Source: JAIOSM01 sp023143455 (GTDB lineage Bacteria > Desulfobacterota > Desulfobacteria > Desulfobacterales > Desulfobacteraceae). From it: a stretch of 64,000 nt of DNA. How positions within the stretch are numbered: position 1 is the stretch's first letter; each line of letters opens with the position of its first letter. This document shows positions 9,775 to 18,945 of this stretch, one piece after another. The translations under genes and the position numbers were made by a program. The stretch covers positions 1 to 64,000 of the forward strand of contig DAOVTW010000009.1 of NCBI GenBank assembly GCA_030632885.1. The letters are read 5' to 3'. The notes below the pieces were generated by a model that was not told where the DNA came from, ran no database searches, and was given only the letters and a program-made list of their open reading frames with translations.

Positions 9775-10013
9775 TCAACCAAAGACATCCGCCAAAAAAG
9801 ATAGTATCCCAAGATAGATAATATGCCCTACCAACTTAGCGACTTATCTGCTGTAAAGACAATATGGAGATAAAAAAGAATAATATTAGTAATATTCAAG
9901 GTGACACAAATAAAAACTAATCTTCTCCCGACTCCACAATATCGGAGTAGGATCAGGATTAGTGATATGTGTTTTGCTCAATCAGTTTGATTTATTGTCA
10001 ATTTTATTAGTCT
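9775..10013. other. Spacer between R1 and R2
   Basis: No gene is visible in this 240 bp on either strand. The last 55 bases (TATGTG...TCAATCAGTTTGATT...) resemble the stretch just before R4 (20540-20595), so the homology of the R2 and R4 blocks extends leftward beyond the palindrome. A hairpin-forming ACTAATC...GATTAGT stretch lies near 9917-9962. Confidence 0.4.
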
Positions 10014-10212
10014 ATCCAGTGGAGGTTTGGTTGGCTTTTGTGTGTTGATTTTTGGATTTTTTGTTACAGGTTCTTAATGAAGCGGAACGATTGAACAGCA
10101 AATTGTTTGAGGGTGTATTGTCCCGAGTTTTTGCTGTTTAGTGGAGCGAATTTAGAACCTGTCAAAATTTCCAAACTAACGCATAAAAGCCAACCAGACC
10201 GCAACGGGTTAT
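10014..10212 (+). repeat. Palindromic repeat R2, near-identical to R4
   Basis: A 199-bp element from ATCCAGTGGAGG to CCGCAACGGGTTAT. The outer arms GGTTGGCTTTTGTG and ...AAAAGCCAACC pair, then ACAGGTTCT pairs with AGAACCTGT, then AACAGCAAA pairs with TTTGCTGTT around the loop TTGTTTGAGG...CCCGAGTTT. About five positions differ from R4 (20596-20794). Two of them change G-C pairs in the outer stem to G-U pairs, keeping RNA pairing. Confidence 0.88.
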
Positions 10213-10470
10213 GAAACTGTTAGTGATACCGCTTCGATAATTTTACAAACCATTTGTTTGTTTATGCGTTTTCGAAAATGAACAAACAATGTTGGGTGAA
10301 ATGGCGTTTCATCAGTGTACTCTTTGAAGCCTAAAAAGTATTGCAGATATGGATTTTCACGAATCTGCTCAACTATTTCTTCATCACTGGTTCCTAATCG
10401 TTCTTTTATTATCAGAGACCCAAGAGCTACTTGAATAGATTTTGCAAGCCTTACTCATCGATTATCCGAT
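10213..10470 (-). pseudogene. Remnant of a DUF772-type (IS1182/IS5-like) transposase
   Basis: Read on the - strand, a frame gives VRLAKSIQVALGSLIIKERL, then GTSDEEIVEQIRENPYLQYF, then a TPFHPTLFVHFRKR motif. This is the classic N-terminal domain of transposases of the IS1182/IS5 group. The frame is broken upstream of this and the catalytic DDE domain is absent, so only an N-terminal piece of about 80 codons survives. It abuts the right end of R2, at the left edge of the TRAP island. It cannot move itself. Confidence 0.8.
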
Positions 10471-10517
10471 CTCAATTTACCGCTGAATGGTATTTGCGCC
10501 TCTTTGCCTTAAATAAT

Positions 10518-10751
10518 TCAGGTCAATTCTGTAAATCCATGATGGAGCTTTGTTAAAATGGTTTTAATTTGCTGAGTGTCCATGACCCCCATCTCATAAA
10601 GGATGACGCCGACTTTACGATGCAGGGCATCATCTGTTTCTTCATACACCTGTTGGTTGAGAGCAGTAATAAGCTGTTTCTGTGTGATATATCCCATTTC
10701 AATCGCTATGGTGCCGAATCGTTTTTCACCATTTTGTTCTTTATCTGCCAT
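10518..10751 (-). CDS. Small conserved protein of unknown function
   Basis: A 77-residue soluble protein with a FGTIAIEMGYITQKQLITALNQQ segment, then a second VGVILYEMGVMDTQQIKTIL segment. The two halves look like a duplicated helix-turn-helix-helix unit, as in the N-terminal domain of type II/IV secretion ATPases (MshEN-like). Similar short proteins are common in Desulfobacterota; their function is unknown. It lies 48 bp downstream of the chemoreceptor gene on the same strand, so it may be cotranscribed. Involvement in chemotaxis is only a contextual guess. Confidence 0.65.
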   Translation of the reverse strand: MADKEQNGEKRFGTIAIEMGYITQKQLITALNQQVYEETDDALHRKVGVILYEMGVMDTQQIKTILTKLHHGFTELT

Positions 10752-10799
10752 GTACCTATTCCCCTTAAAATATTATAGATAGGACCCCTTTCATCCATT

Positions 10800-12851
10800 C
10801 TAAACCTTGAATCTTTCCGTCAATGCTTCAAACTGGAGCATGATACCGTTTAAAATAGCGGCTTTTCCCCTGACCTCGGAACTGAACTTATCCACCTGCT
10901 GTGATTCTAAAAGGACATCGGATATCTTCATGGCCACATCTTTGGAAACCAGGGAACTTTGATTCACATTCTCATTTACATCCTGAATGCCCAAGGAGAT
11001 CTGGCTGATATTGTCCGATATCTCCCGTGTTGTTGCTGACTGTAGATCAATTGCAACGGCCACATCATTTACAAATTCATCAATCTGGCCAATAATATCC
11101 CCAATCTCCCGTATCTCATCCACTGCCGAACGGGTCTGTTCCTGAATGGCATTGATATTGATTTCAATCTCTTTGGTGGCCTGGGCAGTCTGATTGGCCA
11201 GCGTTTTTATTTCTTCGGCAACCACAGCAAATCCTTTGCCGGCTTCGCCAGCTCTTGCCGCTTCAATGTTGGCATTTAATGCCAACAGATTGATCCGGGA
11301 AGAAATATTATTGATTGTTTCAGTCACTTTATTAATCTGTTCAGCTGACAAAAACAATTGATCCATGCGGGATGAGGATTTTTGAGCCTGATCAACCGCT
11401 GTTTTTGTTACGGCCATGGTCTTATTTGAATTCTCCACTACCTGTTCAAGACTGATTTTCATGCCATTGGCACCGGTTGCAACCACATCCACATTGGTGC
11501 TGGCCTGCTCCATGGCGGTGGCCACAGAATTCATGTTTACACTCATCTCTTCAGATGCTGCCGCAACAGTGTTCAACTTGGTCACTGAGGTTCTTGCCCC
11601 ATGACTCATCTGAGTGGATATGGTATTTAATTCTCCTGAAGAAAGGCTCAAGGTTTGAACCCCTTCATTCAGGTTCTTGATCATGAGCGCAAGTCCCTCC
11701 ACCATGTCTGTCATGGCCCCAACGGTATCCCGGATGGCATCATTGGCCCGATAGGAAAATGAATAATTAAAATTTCCCTTTGCCACCTCTTTGGCCATCT
11801 GGGCCATGCCGTTCATGCTGACCATCAACTGACGGTTCATGATTGATATGACCAAAAAACCGATGACAAGGGCCATAGCACCACTGATCATGGAACTGAA
11901 AACAATCTGCTTATTAATGCCGGCCATGAGGTCGGATTTAGAAACAGCCGTAACAAAAAACAGATCCCAAGCCTTAAAATAATTGGCATAGGCATAATAG
12001 TTCTCATTGTTATGCCGATAGGTCACCAATCCCTTTTTTGTCTTTAAAATCTGAGATCCGTTTTCAAAATCCCGGACATTTACTTTTAGGAACGCCTTAT
12101 CCGGATGGGTTAAAATAACCCCCTGGGGATCACAGATAAACGAATATCCTTTTCCGGAAACATTTACGCTTTTCACCAGGACTTCCAGATCAGATGTCAG
12201 CACCTTGCTGGCGATGCTGAAGGCGCCGACAATCTTGTCATCCATGTTCTCTACAAATGGTTTGAAAAACTGCATCAGCAGGTCGTCACCTATCCGGGTC
12301 AGCAATAGCTGATCATTTCCGCTGAAGACCGTTTTATACACATTCGTTTTATTAGAATAATATTCGCCAATCTCTTGCTTGCCGTCCTGATTTTTATGGC
12401 TGGCGGAAACATGAATCAATTTATTATCATAAAACTGATACACCATGACGTTTGAATCTGTAAACTTGGCCACATTATCCACGGTTTCAGATGATCCGGT
12501 AGCAAATTTGAGACCAAACATGAGCTGGGGAACCTTTGCCGCTATTTTTTTTTCTGATGTTTTTTCAAAAATATCCATGTCAACGAATCGGTCAATCACC
12601 ATGACATTACGTTCTTTTTCAACTTCTGCCATGAGCAGACCAATCTCGGAATCAAGTTTCTGCTTCTGCAGATTGTATTTCAGCTCCAGGCTTTTTAAAA
12701 GAACATTGGAGACATTTTCAATGCTTGTCTTCCCTTTGGATAAATAGACTTTTCTGCTCTGGATGAAATTCACCGCAGCGATAATCAATATGGTCAGCAG
12801 AATTACCCCCAGAGAACCGATGAGCAGTTTTTTATCAAACCCGATATGCAT
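10800..12851 (-). CDS. Methyl-accepting chemotaxis protein with Cache sensor
   Basis: A transmembrane chemoreceptor. The start is set at the ATG at 12851, preceded by AAAAAGGAGAGAG; this shortens the longest frame by 15 residues to 683. Membrane segment 1 (residues about 7-27) is followed by a large periplasmic Cache_3/Cache_2-type domain (to about 270), membrane segment 2 (about 310-330), HAMP, and the cytoplasmic signalling domain with the highly conserved hairpin tip NIEAARAGEAGKGFAVVAEE near 540. It directly follows the TRAP permease gene, suggesting that it detects the same or a related compound. Confidence 0.92.
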   Translation of the reverse strand: MHIGFDKKLLIGSLGVILLTILIIAAVNFIQSRKVYLSKGKTSIENVSNVLLKSLELKYNLQKQKLDSEIGLLMAEVEKERNVMVIDRFVDMDIFEKTSEKKIAAKVPQLMFGLKFATGSSETVDNVAKFTDSNVMVYQFYDNKLIHVSASHKNQDGKQEIGEYYSNKTNVYKTVFSGNDQLLLTRIGDDLLMQFFKPFVENMDDKIVGAFSIASKVLTSDLEVLVKSVNVSGKGYSFICDPQGVILTHPDKAFLKVNVRDFENGSQILKTKKGLVTYRHNNENYYAYANYFKAWDLFFVTAVSKSDLMAGINKQIVFSSMISGAMALVIGFLVISIMNRQLMVSMNGMAQMAKEVAKGNFNYSFSYRANDAIRDTVGAMTDMVEGLALMIKNLNEGVQTLSLSSGELNTISTQMSHGARTSVTKLNTVAAASEEMSVNMNSVATAMEQASTNVDVVATGANGMKISLEQVVENSNKTMAVTKTAVDQAQKSSSRMDQLFLSAEQINKVTETINNISSRINLLALNANIEAARAGEAGKGFAVVAEEIKTLANQTAQATKEIEININAIQEQTRSAVDEIREIGDIIGQIDEFVNDVAVAIDLQSATTREISDNISQISLGIQDVNENVNQSSLVSKDVAMKISDVLLESQQVDKFSSEVRGKAAILNGIMLQFEALTERFKV

Positions 12852-12901
12852 CACAATCTCTCTCCTTTTTAGACCAAACATGTCATGTAAAACCATTGTT
12901 T

Positions 12902-14248
12902 TTAAAGCACCGGATTAATGCCAAAGAGTCCCGGCCAGACCGTCAGTAATAAAAGAATCAGTGCCTGGATAACAATAAACGGGAGAACCCCTCTATAGAT
13001 ATGCATGGTTCTTATTTCCGGCGGTGCAACCCCTTTCAGATAAAACAGGCTGAACCCGAACGGTGGAGTTAAAAATGAGGTCTGCAGATTCATGGCTATT
13101 AAAATGGCATACCATACTGGGTTAATACCGATGGTCAATGCAATGGGCACTAAAATGGGTACAATAATATACGAGATTTCAATAAAATCGATGAAAAACC
13201 CCATGACCATAATGGCTAGCATGGAAAGAATAATAAACCCCCATTTTTCGCCGGGCAGACCAAGCATGAATTCTTCAACAATCAAATCCCCGCCCGTATA
13301 GGTAAAGACCATGGAAAAGGCAGTGGCACCAATTAAAATACCAAATACCATAGCAGTAATGTTTGCAGTTTCACGAGCACTCCCACGAAGCAATTTAAAA
13401 GAAAAATGACGGTACAATATGGCTAAAACAATAGCCCCGATACCACCCACGGCTGCAGATTCAGTGGGTGTGGCAATGCCTGAAAAGATGGAGCCTAAAA
13501 CCAGTATAATCAGGATCAATGGTGGTAAAATGGTTTTAAGCGCAGTGATTACCTGCTGGGTTTTAGTTCCAAAAGTATCTTCTATGACAATGGGAGGAGC
13601 AACTTCTTTTTTCCAAAACGAAATCACAAGAATGTAAAGAATATATGCCACAACAAGCGATAGCCCGGGCCAGACCGCTGCAATAAAAAGATCGCCCACC
13701 GGCACTTGAAAAACATCTCCAAGGATGATGAGCACTATTGAGGGAGGGATGATCTGACCTAGGGTTCCCGAGGCACAGATGGTACCTGTTGCAAGCTCTT
13801 TGTTATATTTATATTTAAGCATGACCGGCAGGGAAATAACCCCCATGGCCACAACACTGGCACCCACAACTCCGGTGGAAGCTGCCAGAAGTGAACCAAC
13901 TAAAATGGTACTGATGGCAAGACCGCCTCTTATTTCTCCGAACAAAAATCCCATGGATTCCAATAAACGCTCAGCCAGTTTCGTTTTTTGCAGAACAATT
14001 CCCATAAAAATAAACAAGGGGATGGCCATGAGGATGGTGTTGTTCATAATTGACCAGATCCGATGGGGCATGAAGGCAAACATATTTTTACCCACTTCCA
14101 ATCCTTCGATCAAAGATCCATCCAACCCAATTTCAGCGATTCCTGCAATAAAACCGAACACCACGGAAACTGCTCCAAATGTGAATGCTACCGGAAAACC
14201 AAACAGCAGCATACCCAGTGCTGCAAAAAACATGATAATACCAATCAT
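12902..14248 (-). CDS. dctM: TRAP transporter large permease subunit (DctM/TakM type)
   Basis: A very hydrophobic protein of 448 residues with a dozen or so membrane segments; it is the Na+-driven translocation subunit of a TRAP carrier. Family features include the NTILMAIPLFIFMG segment and GVVGASVVAMGVISLPVMLKY. The start is the ATG at 14248: AGGAGAGGGGG precedes it and it follows the small-subunit stop codon by one base. The longest frame would add 22 residues of the wrong character. Downstream, the chemoreceptor gene begins about 50 bp away. Confidence 0.93.
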   Translation of the reverse strand: MIGIIMFFAALGMLLFGFPVAFTFGAVSVVFGFIAGIAEIGLDGSLIEGLEVGKNMFAFMPHRIWSIMNNTILMAIPLFIFMGIVLQKTKLAERLLESMGFLFGEIRGGLAISTILVGSLLAASTGVVGASVVAMGVISLPVMLKYKYNKELATGTICASGTLGQIIPPSIVLIILGDVFQVPVGDLFIAAVWPGLSLVVAYILYILVISFWKKEVAPPIVIEDTFGTKTQQVITALKTILPPLILIILVLGSIFSGIATPTESAAVGGIGAIVLAILYRHFSFKLLRGSARETANITAMVFGILIGATAFSMVFTYTGGDLIVEEFMLGLPGEKWGFIILSMLAIMVMGFFIDFIEISYIIVPILVPIALTIGINPVWYAILIAMNLQTSFLTPPFGFSLFYLKGVAPPEIRTMHIYRGVLPFIVIQALILLLLTVWPGLFGINPVL

Positions 14249-14249
14249 T

Positions 14250-14780
14250 TTATGCCCCCTCTCCTGTGTGATCTTTTTTGTGAACACCTGTATATTGGTT
14301 AATGTTTTGAACAATCACCCCGATTGTGGAAAAAACGATAAGAAAAAAGGAGAACGGAACCAGCGCCTTGATGATCCACCGATGGGTCAGACCGCCCGGA
14401 TCACCACTAATTTCATTGGTATGAAAGGCTTCAAGTACAAAGTCAATGGAACCAACGGCGATCAACAATGCAAACGGAATTAAAAAAATAATCGATCCCA
14501 CGATATTGATGACCGCCTGTTTTTTTATCGGTATTTGGTCATAGATAATATCGACCCGGACATGCCCATCTTCAAATAAGGCATATGAAATACCGATTAA
14601 AAGCAGGATTGAAAAAAGATGCCATTCCATTTCCTGCATGGCAATGGAACCGCTTTTAAACAAATACCGCATAATAACATCATAAAATACATTCAGCAGC
14701 ATAAGTATCATAATGCCAGCCGTTAAATGACCCAGGAATTTAGAAAACCGACCATAAAATTTTTCAATCTTTACTAACAT
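14250..14780 (-). CDS. dctQ: TRAP transporter small permease subunit (DctQ/TakQ type)
   Basis: A 176-residue protein with four membrane segments. It has the family motif EMEWHLFSILLLIGISYAL near residue 60, followed by D-G-HVRVDI. It forms the membrane complex with the large subunit. The start is taken at the ATG at 14780, with AAGGGTGG upstream; the longest frame would add 23 Lys-rich residues. A perfect hairpin separates it from the upstream binding-protein gene. Its last codons contain the ribosome binding site of the large-subunit gene. Confidence 0.9.
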   Translation of the reverse strand: MLVKIEKFYGRFSKFLGHLTAGIMILMLLNVFYDVIMRYLFKSGSIAMQEMEWHLFSILLLIGISYALFEDGHVRVDIIYDQIPIKKQAVINIVGSIIFLIPFALLIAVGSIDFVLEAFHTNEISGDPGGLTHRWIIKALVPFSFFLIVFSTIGVIVQNINQYTGVHKKDHTGEGA

Positions 14781-14860
14781 GTGACCACCCTTGTTATAAA
14801 TATTGCTAAAAAAGCAAACTTTGTACTTAAACACCTTCTTTTTTTTCAAGCAGTGAGGCA

Positions 14861-14895
14861 GGTTTTCTCAGCAAAACAAGATTGCTGAGAAAACC
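14861..14895 (-). promoter_or_regulatory. Strong hairpin between the TRAP binding-protein and permease genes
   Basis: GGTTTTCTCAGCA and TGCTGAGAAAACC form a perfect 13-bp stem with a nine-base loop, 16 bp after the binding-protein stop codon. No T-run follows on the - strand (the next bases are TGCCTCACTGC and then an A-run). It is therefore more likely an RNA-stabilising or processing hairpin than a full terminator. Such an element can give more binding protein than permease. Confidence 0.75.
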
Positions 14896-14911
14896 CTTGG
14901 CATAATAATGG

Positions 14912-15994
14912 CTATAGGTTGTCTTTCAAGTAAGAATAATCTGAAATTTCAGTCCATACCCTGGCTTTTTTCTGGTATGCGTCTTGAGAGTCCAGAATCT
15001 TTTTAAGCATAGGATTGGCGGCTGCTTTTTCTGTTATAAGCTTAGCATTCTCAGCTTTCATGGCATCCATCACCTCTTTTGGAAAGGTCCGCACTTTTAT
15101 GTTCGGATAGTCCTTTGCCATTTTAGTCCAGGCTTCTGCACTCATGTCGAAATTTTGGGTGAACATGTCATAGGCAGATAATTTCATGGCAACGGTCAAA
15201 ATTTCTTTGTTCTTGTCTGATAATGTGTCAAATTTTTTCTTGTTGACCAGGAACTGAAGCTCTGTTGCAGGCTCATGCCATCCAGTATAGTAGTAAGGGG
15301 CAATCTTGTGAAATCCCATATTGATGTCCATACCCGGTCCTACCCACTCCAGTGCATCAATGGTTCCTCTTTCAAGGGCCATATAAAGCTCACCCACCGT
15401 AATATTGGTAACGGTCAGACCCAGTTTTGCCATGACTTCACCAGCAAAACCCGGAATTCTCATTTTCAAACCTTTAAGGTCATCCAAACTATTGATCTCT
15501 TTGGCAAACCATCCACCCATCTGCTGACCAGTATTACCGCCAGGATAAGAATATACATTATGTGGGGCATAGGCTTCCTGCATCAATGCCATTCCACCGC
15601 CATGATAAAACCAGGCATTCTGCTCAGCAGCTGTCATACCAAAGGGCATGGTGGTAAGCGGTAAAAGAGCAATATCTTTTCCTTTCCAGTAGTAAGAGGC
15701 TGAATGTCCCATGTCATATTGACCCAGTTTAACCATATCCAGAATACCAAAGGCGGATTTGTGCTTGTTGGCTGAATCGATTCGGATGGTAAAATCTCCG
15801 CCGCTCATGGTTTCCACCATTTTTGCCATGTTGATTACCGTATCGGTAAACGGAGGTAAATTAGACCCCCAGGTCGTGGCCAGTTTCCATTTTACTTTTT
15901 TTTCAGCAGCATTTGCCATACCGGCAGACACAACAAAAATAAGGACGGTCAATAGAATCCCTATTTTTCTTAATACTTTTTTTGAATCCTTCAT
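14912..15994 (-). CDS. dctP: TRAP transporter solute-binding protein, TakP-like (2-oxoacid type)
   Basis: A 360-residue periplasmic binding protein with a signal peptide ending at about residue 29 (GMANAA). The DctP-fold features WKLATTWGSNLPPF, MRIPGFAGEVMAKLG and especially ALEWVGPGMD (near 235) match the TakP group, which binds pyruvate and other 2-oxoacids. Other monocarboxylates such as lactate cannot be excluded. AAAAGGAGATG precedes the ATG. It is first in a dctP-Q-M-chemoreceptor run. Confidence 0.92.
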   Translation of the reverse strand: MKDSKKVLRKIGILLTVLIFVVSAGMANAAEKKVKWKLATTWGSNLPPFTDTVINMAKMVETMSGGDFTIRIDSANKHKSAFGILDMVKLGQYDMGHSASYYWKGKDIALLPLTTMPFGMTAAEQNAWFYHGGGMALMQEAYAPHNVYSYPGGNTGQQMGGWFAKEINSLDDLKGLKMRIPGFAGEVMAKLGLTVTNITVGELYMALERGTIDALEWVGPGMDINMGFHKIAPYYYTGWHEPATELQFLVNKKKFDTLSDKNKEILTVAMKLSAYDMFTQNFDMSAEAWTKMAKDYPNIKVRTFPKEVMDAMKAENAKLITEKAAANPMLKKILDSQDAYQKKARVWTEISDYSYLKDNL

Positions 15995-16156
15995 TTTACA
16001 TCTCCTTTTAATAATTTAAACAGTTAATATTGTTATTGCCTTCTTGGAAGCTACCTTTCTTATTTAAAGTTACGCCCAAAAAAACAAGGAATGCCTTTGT
16101 TTGATCTGACCCTGTTCTTGAAATGCTAATAATTTTGAAAAGGATTTTTAATCTTT

Positions 16157-17071
16157 TTAGTAAGGGGGCTTTTTAATGTAATTTCCATTTTTTTGTGAGA
16201 CTTGTTGCATTTTGGTAATTTTCTGCATGGCAATTGTTGTGCTGGTTCCCAAACGTTGTAGTGCCATAGCCAGCTTTCCGATTTCATCCTTTCTTTTCAG
16301 GTCAGGCAAATCAACACCTGTCCTGCCTATACTGAATTGGTCTGCAGCATGGGTTAGGTTAGTCAAAGGAACCACAATGCTTTTTATCAAGATAAACGTC
16401 AAAGGTGCAACCACGACTAGAAAAGCAAAGAATATAATAATATAGAACTTCAGTAAAAATTTGTTTGAAAACTCGTTTATGTTTTTGAAAATGTCATCTT
16501 CCTTCTTTTTTACATCATCAATATATACACCTGAACCGATCCAATAGGGTTGATCAGGAATCATTCGAGAGTAAGAAAGCTTTGGCTGAAGACCCTTGCC
16601 TGGTTTGTCCCACCAATAATCCACATACCCTCCGCCTAATCTGGAAACATTTTCAAGCTCTTGTATTAAAAATTTACCGTCCGGATCTTGCAAGGATATT
16701 AGATTCTTTCCCTCCAAACTAGGATTAGAAGCGTGCACAAAAACAATACCACCCAGTTTGTAAATAAAATAATAACCTGATTTATCCGGGAAAAAGCGTG
16801 CTTTGCTTACTAATTTTGTAAAAATATCATGAATTTCTTTTTCTTCATTGACACCTTGGATGGCAGATGACAATGACTGGGCCATGACATCCACAATGTC
16901 TTTCAGTTCATTTTTGTATCCCTGTAGCATGGCATCTCGGGATTGTTCAATCCCAATATCTCGAATATCCCCTACCAGCATGTGGTAACCCAGAGCAGTA
17001 ATGAGTGTAAAAAAGATGAGAACACATACTAAAATTGATATTTTTAAACTGAATTTTAAATTTTTCCACAT
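16157..17071 (-). CDS. Cache-HAMP membrane sensor without output domain
   Basis: A 304-residue protein. Membrane segment 1 (residues about 10-32) is followed by a single Cache_2 domain with FFPDKSGYYFIYKLGG and a YWIGSGVYIDDV end near 180. Membrane segment 2 (about 205-230) and a HAMP domain (IVVPLTNLTHAAD...DEIGKLAMAL) follow, and then the chain stops after a short tail. No kinase, cyclase or chemotaxis domain is present. It may be a truncated receptor or act through a partner. It lies between the TRAP genes and the lytSR pair, on the same strand. Confidence 0.82.
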   Translation of the reverse strand: MWKNLKFSLKISILVCVLIFFTLITALGYHMLVGDIRDIGIEQSRDAMLQGYKNELKDIVDVMAQSLSSAIQGVNEEKEIHDIFTKLVSKARFFPDKSGYYFIYKLGGIVFVHASNPSLEGKNLISLQDPDGKFLIQELENVSRLGGGYVDYWWDKPGKGLQPKLSYSRMIPDQPYWIGSGVYIDDVKKKEDDIFKNINEFSNKFLLKFYIIIFFAFLVVVAPLTFILIKSIVVPLTNLTHAADQFSIGRTGVDLPDLKRKDEIGKLAMALQRLGTSTTIAMQKITKMQQVSQKNGNYIKKPPY

Positions 17072-17236
17072 ACATACCCACCTTAGTTGTCAGATACTTG
17101 AACTGATTATGAAAATCTTTTTATATCTAATATCAGGTAATGTATTGATATGAGAAAGCAATTAGACTGAAGTGTATTTTTATGTAGCTGAAGAGTGTGT
17201 TTTTTTGATTGAAATGGCAAAGAAGGGGGGTATTAA

Positions 17237-18943
17237 TTAATTTTCAATAAATATATCAGGTATCTTAAAATCAATGGTCATTCCGTTGCCAGGACTGCTT
17301 TTGATTTTTAATCGATAATCAGGGCCATAGATTTGTTCCAGCCTCAGGTTTGTGTTAACCAGACCAACTCCTTCATTTTGAGATTCAATCTCTTTTTTGA
17401 TGAAGATGGAATCAATCTGTTCCTGGTTCATCCCTGCTCCATCATCGGCAATGGAAACTTCAAGCAGATTTTTATTTTTTGAAATTATGATTTTAATGCG
17501 GCCATTTTTTTCACTGCTTAGAATGCCATGTTTAATTGAATTTTCCACCAGGGGCTGGATAATCAGCGGTGGAATCGGCCATTGCTCACACTCTTTTTTC
17601 ACATCAATTTCGACAGTTATCCGATCTCCAAAGCGAGCCTGTTCAATGGCTAAATATGCCTTAGTCTGTTCAAGTTCTTCAGAAAGCTTAATAAATCCAC
17701 GGCTGGAATCCAGGCTTTTTCTCATATAAGAAGACAGGTCAAGAATCAATTCACGTGATTTATCAGGATCTGTTCTGCAAAATGATGCAATTGTGTTTAA
17801 TGAATTAAAAAGAAAATGAGGATTAATCTGGGCTTGCAAATGTTTTATCTTTGTATGTGCCAGGAGTTGATCTTTTGTTTGAATGTCTTCAAGCTCAAAC
17901 TGGGTAGAAAAAAGTTCGGTCAACCCTTGGGCAATTTTAAATTTTATTTTGTCCAAACTAATGCCTCTTGAACCATAAAGTTCTAAAGTGCCAATAATAC
18001 GGTTCTTTTTTTTAAGGGGAATTATAATAGCCGAATTGAAAGGACAATTTGAAACATTGCATCCAATATATTTATAACTTCTATGGAAAATAGGTTTTCC
18101 CTTAGAAAGGGCATCATGTGTCGCAATTGTACGAATATTGTCTCCAGCAAGATGATGGTCGTTACCTGCACCAATATGGGCAAGAATGGTTGTGTTATTT
18201 GTTATTGCAACAGCAGCAACAGAAAGATGGTTAAAAATAATTTGGGTTGTTTTTTGAGCAGATACCATATTCAGGCCAGCACGAAAATATCCTACTGTCT
18301 CGTTGGCAATTGCAAGAACATGCTGGGCCTGGATGGACTCTATTTCTTCTGTTTTTGCAAACAAGAGTTTGATCAGTTGTATAAAAAGGGCAGCACCAAT
18401 GGGATTTGCAAGCATCATGGGCAGGGCAATAATTTTTACCAGTATAAGAGCGTCTGAAAAGGGACGACTGATGGCAAGGACCATGAGCATGTGGATACCT
18501 TCTCCAATAAAACATAGCAGGGCAGCAATTCTCCAGTCCGAACTGTACTTTCCAAGGCGTTTTGATAAAAAGCCTGCACACATGCCTTCCAGGATCGTGG
18601 CAAGGGAGCAGGGTATAGTACTGAATCCAAAAGGATCAATTATGATACGATGAATTCCTGCAATAAGACCAGCTCCTGTACCAACAAGCGGTCCAGCATA
18701 AAGTCCGGCAGTAATGACTGACATTGCGCGAAGATTGGCAAAAGAATTAAAAATTTGGTTACCACTATATGTACCCATAATTCCAAAAAAGCCAAAAAAA
18801 ACTATGAGAAAGATCCTGTTCTGATAGGATTTCTTTTTTATTCCCAATTCCTGGACAGGGGAAATCGCCAGGAGAATAAAGGCTGCAGCAACAATAGCAC
18901 CAGCATGTTTTGCAAGGTTTAATATAAGAGTGGTATCAGGCAT
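17237..18943 (-). CDS. LytS-family sensor histidine kinase
   Basis: A 568-residue kinase. The N-terminal part is a five/six-helix 5TM-5TMR_LYT sensor (GTGAGLIAGIHRIIIDPFGF near 95). A GAF-like domain (about 210-350) follows, then a LytS-type His_kinase domain with the phosphoacceptor His in LQAQINPHFLFNSLNTIA near 375, and the ATPase (PLVENSIKHGI, DDGAGM). Related kinases BtsS and YpdA of Escherichia coli respond to pyruvate. Its regulator gene ends 2 bp upstream. The nearby TakP-like transporter makes control of 2-oxoacid uptake likely, but this is inference. Confidence 0.9.
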   Translation of the reverse strand: MPDTTLILNLAKHAGAIVAAAFILLAISPVQELGIKKKSYQNRIFLIVFFGFFGIMGTYSGNQIFNSFANLRAMSVITAGLYAGPLVGTGAGLIAGIHRIIIDPFGFSTIPCSLATILEGMCAGFLSKRLGKYSSDWRIAALLCFIGEGIHMLMVLAISRPFSDALILVKIIALPMMLANPIGAALFIQLIKLLFAKTEEIESIQAQHVLAIANETVGYFRAGLNMVSAQKTTQIIFNHLSVAAVAITNNTTILAHIGAGNDHHLAGDNIRTIATHDALSKGKPIFHRSYKYIGCNVSNCPFNSAIIIPLKKKNRIIGTLELYGSRGISLDKIKFKIAQGLTELFSTQFELEDIQTKDQLLAHTKIKHLQAQINPHFLFNSLNTIASFCRTDPDKSRELILDLSSYMRKSLDSSRGFIKLSEELEQTKAYLAIEQARFGDRITVEIDVKKECEQWPIPPLIIQPLVENSIKHGILSSEKNGRIKIIISKNKNLLEVSIADDGAGMNQEQIDSIFIKKEIESQNEGVGLVNTNLRLEQIYGPDYRLKIKSSPGNGMTIDFKIPDIFIEN

Positions 18944-18945
18944 TA

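Noticed and set aside
9775..10013. A gene inside the R1-R2 interval
   Set aside because: Both strands have stops throughout and no start with a ribosome binding site.
13779..14483. Long + strand open frame opposite the TRAP permease genes
   Set aside because: It lies wholly opposite dctM and dctQ, whose families are clear; the composition is that of a shadow frame.
15275..15664. + strand open frame opposite the binding-protein gene
   Set aside because: Shadow of dctP; no recognisable domain or start signal.
15995..16156. A sigma-54 promoter before the TRAP binding-protein gene
   Set aside because: No TGGCAC-N5-TTGCA-like pair was found, and no sigma-54 activator is adjacent.
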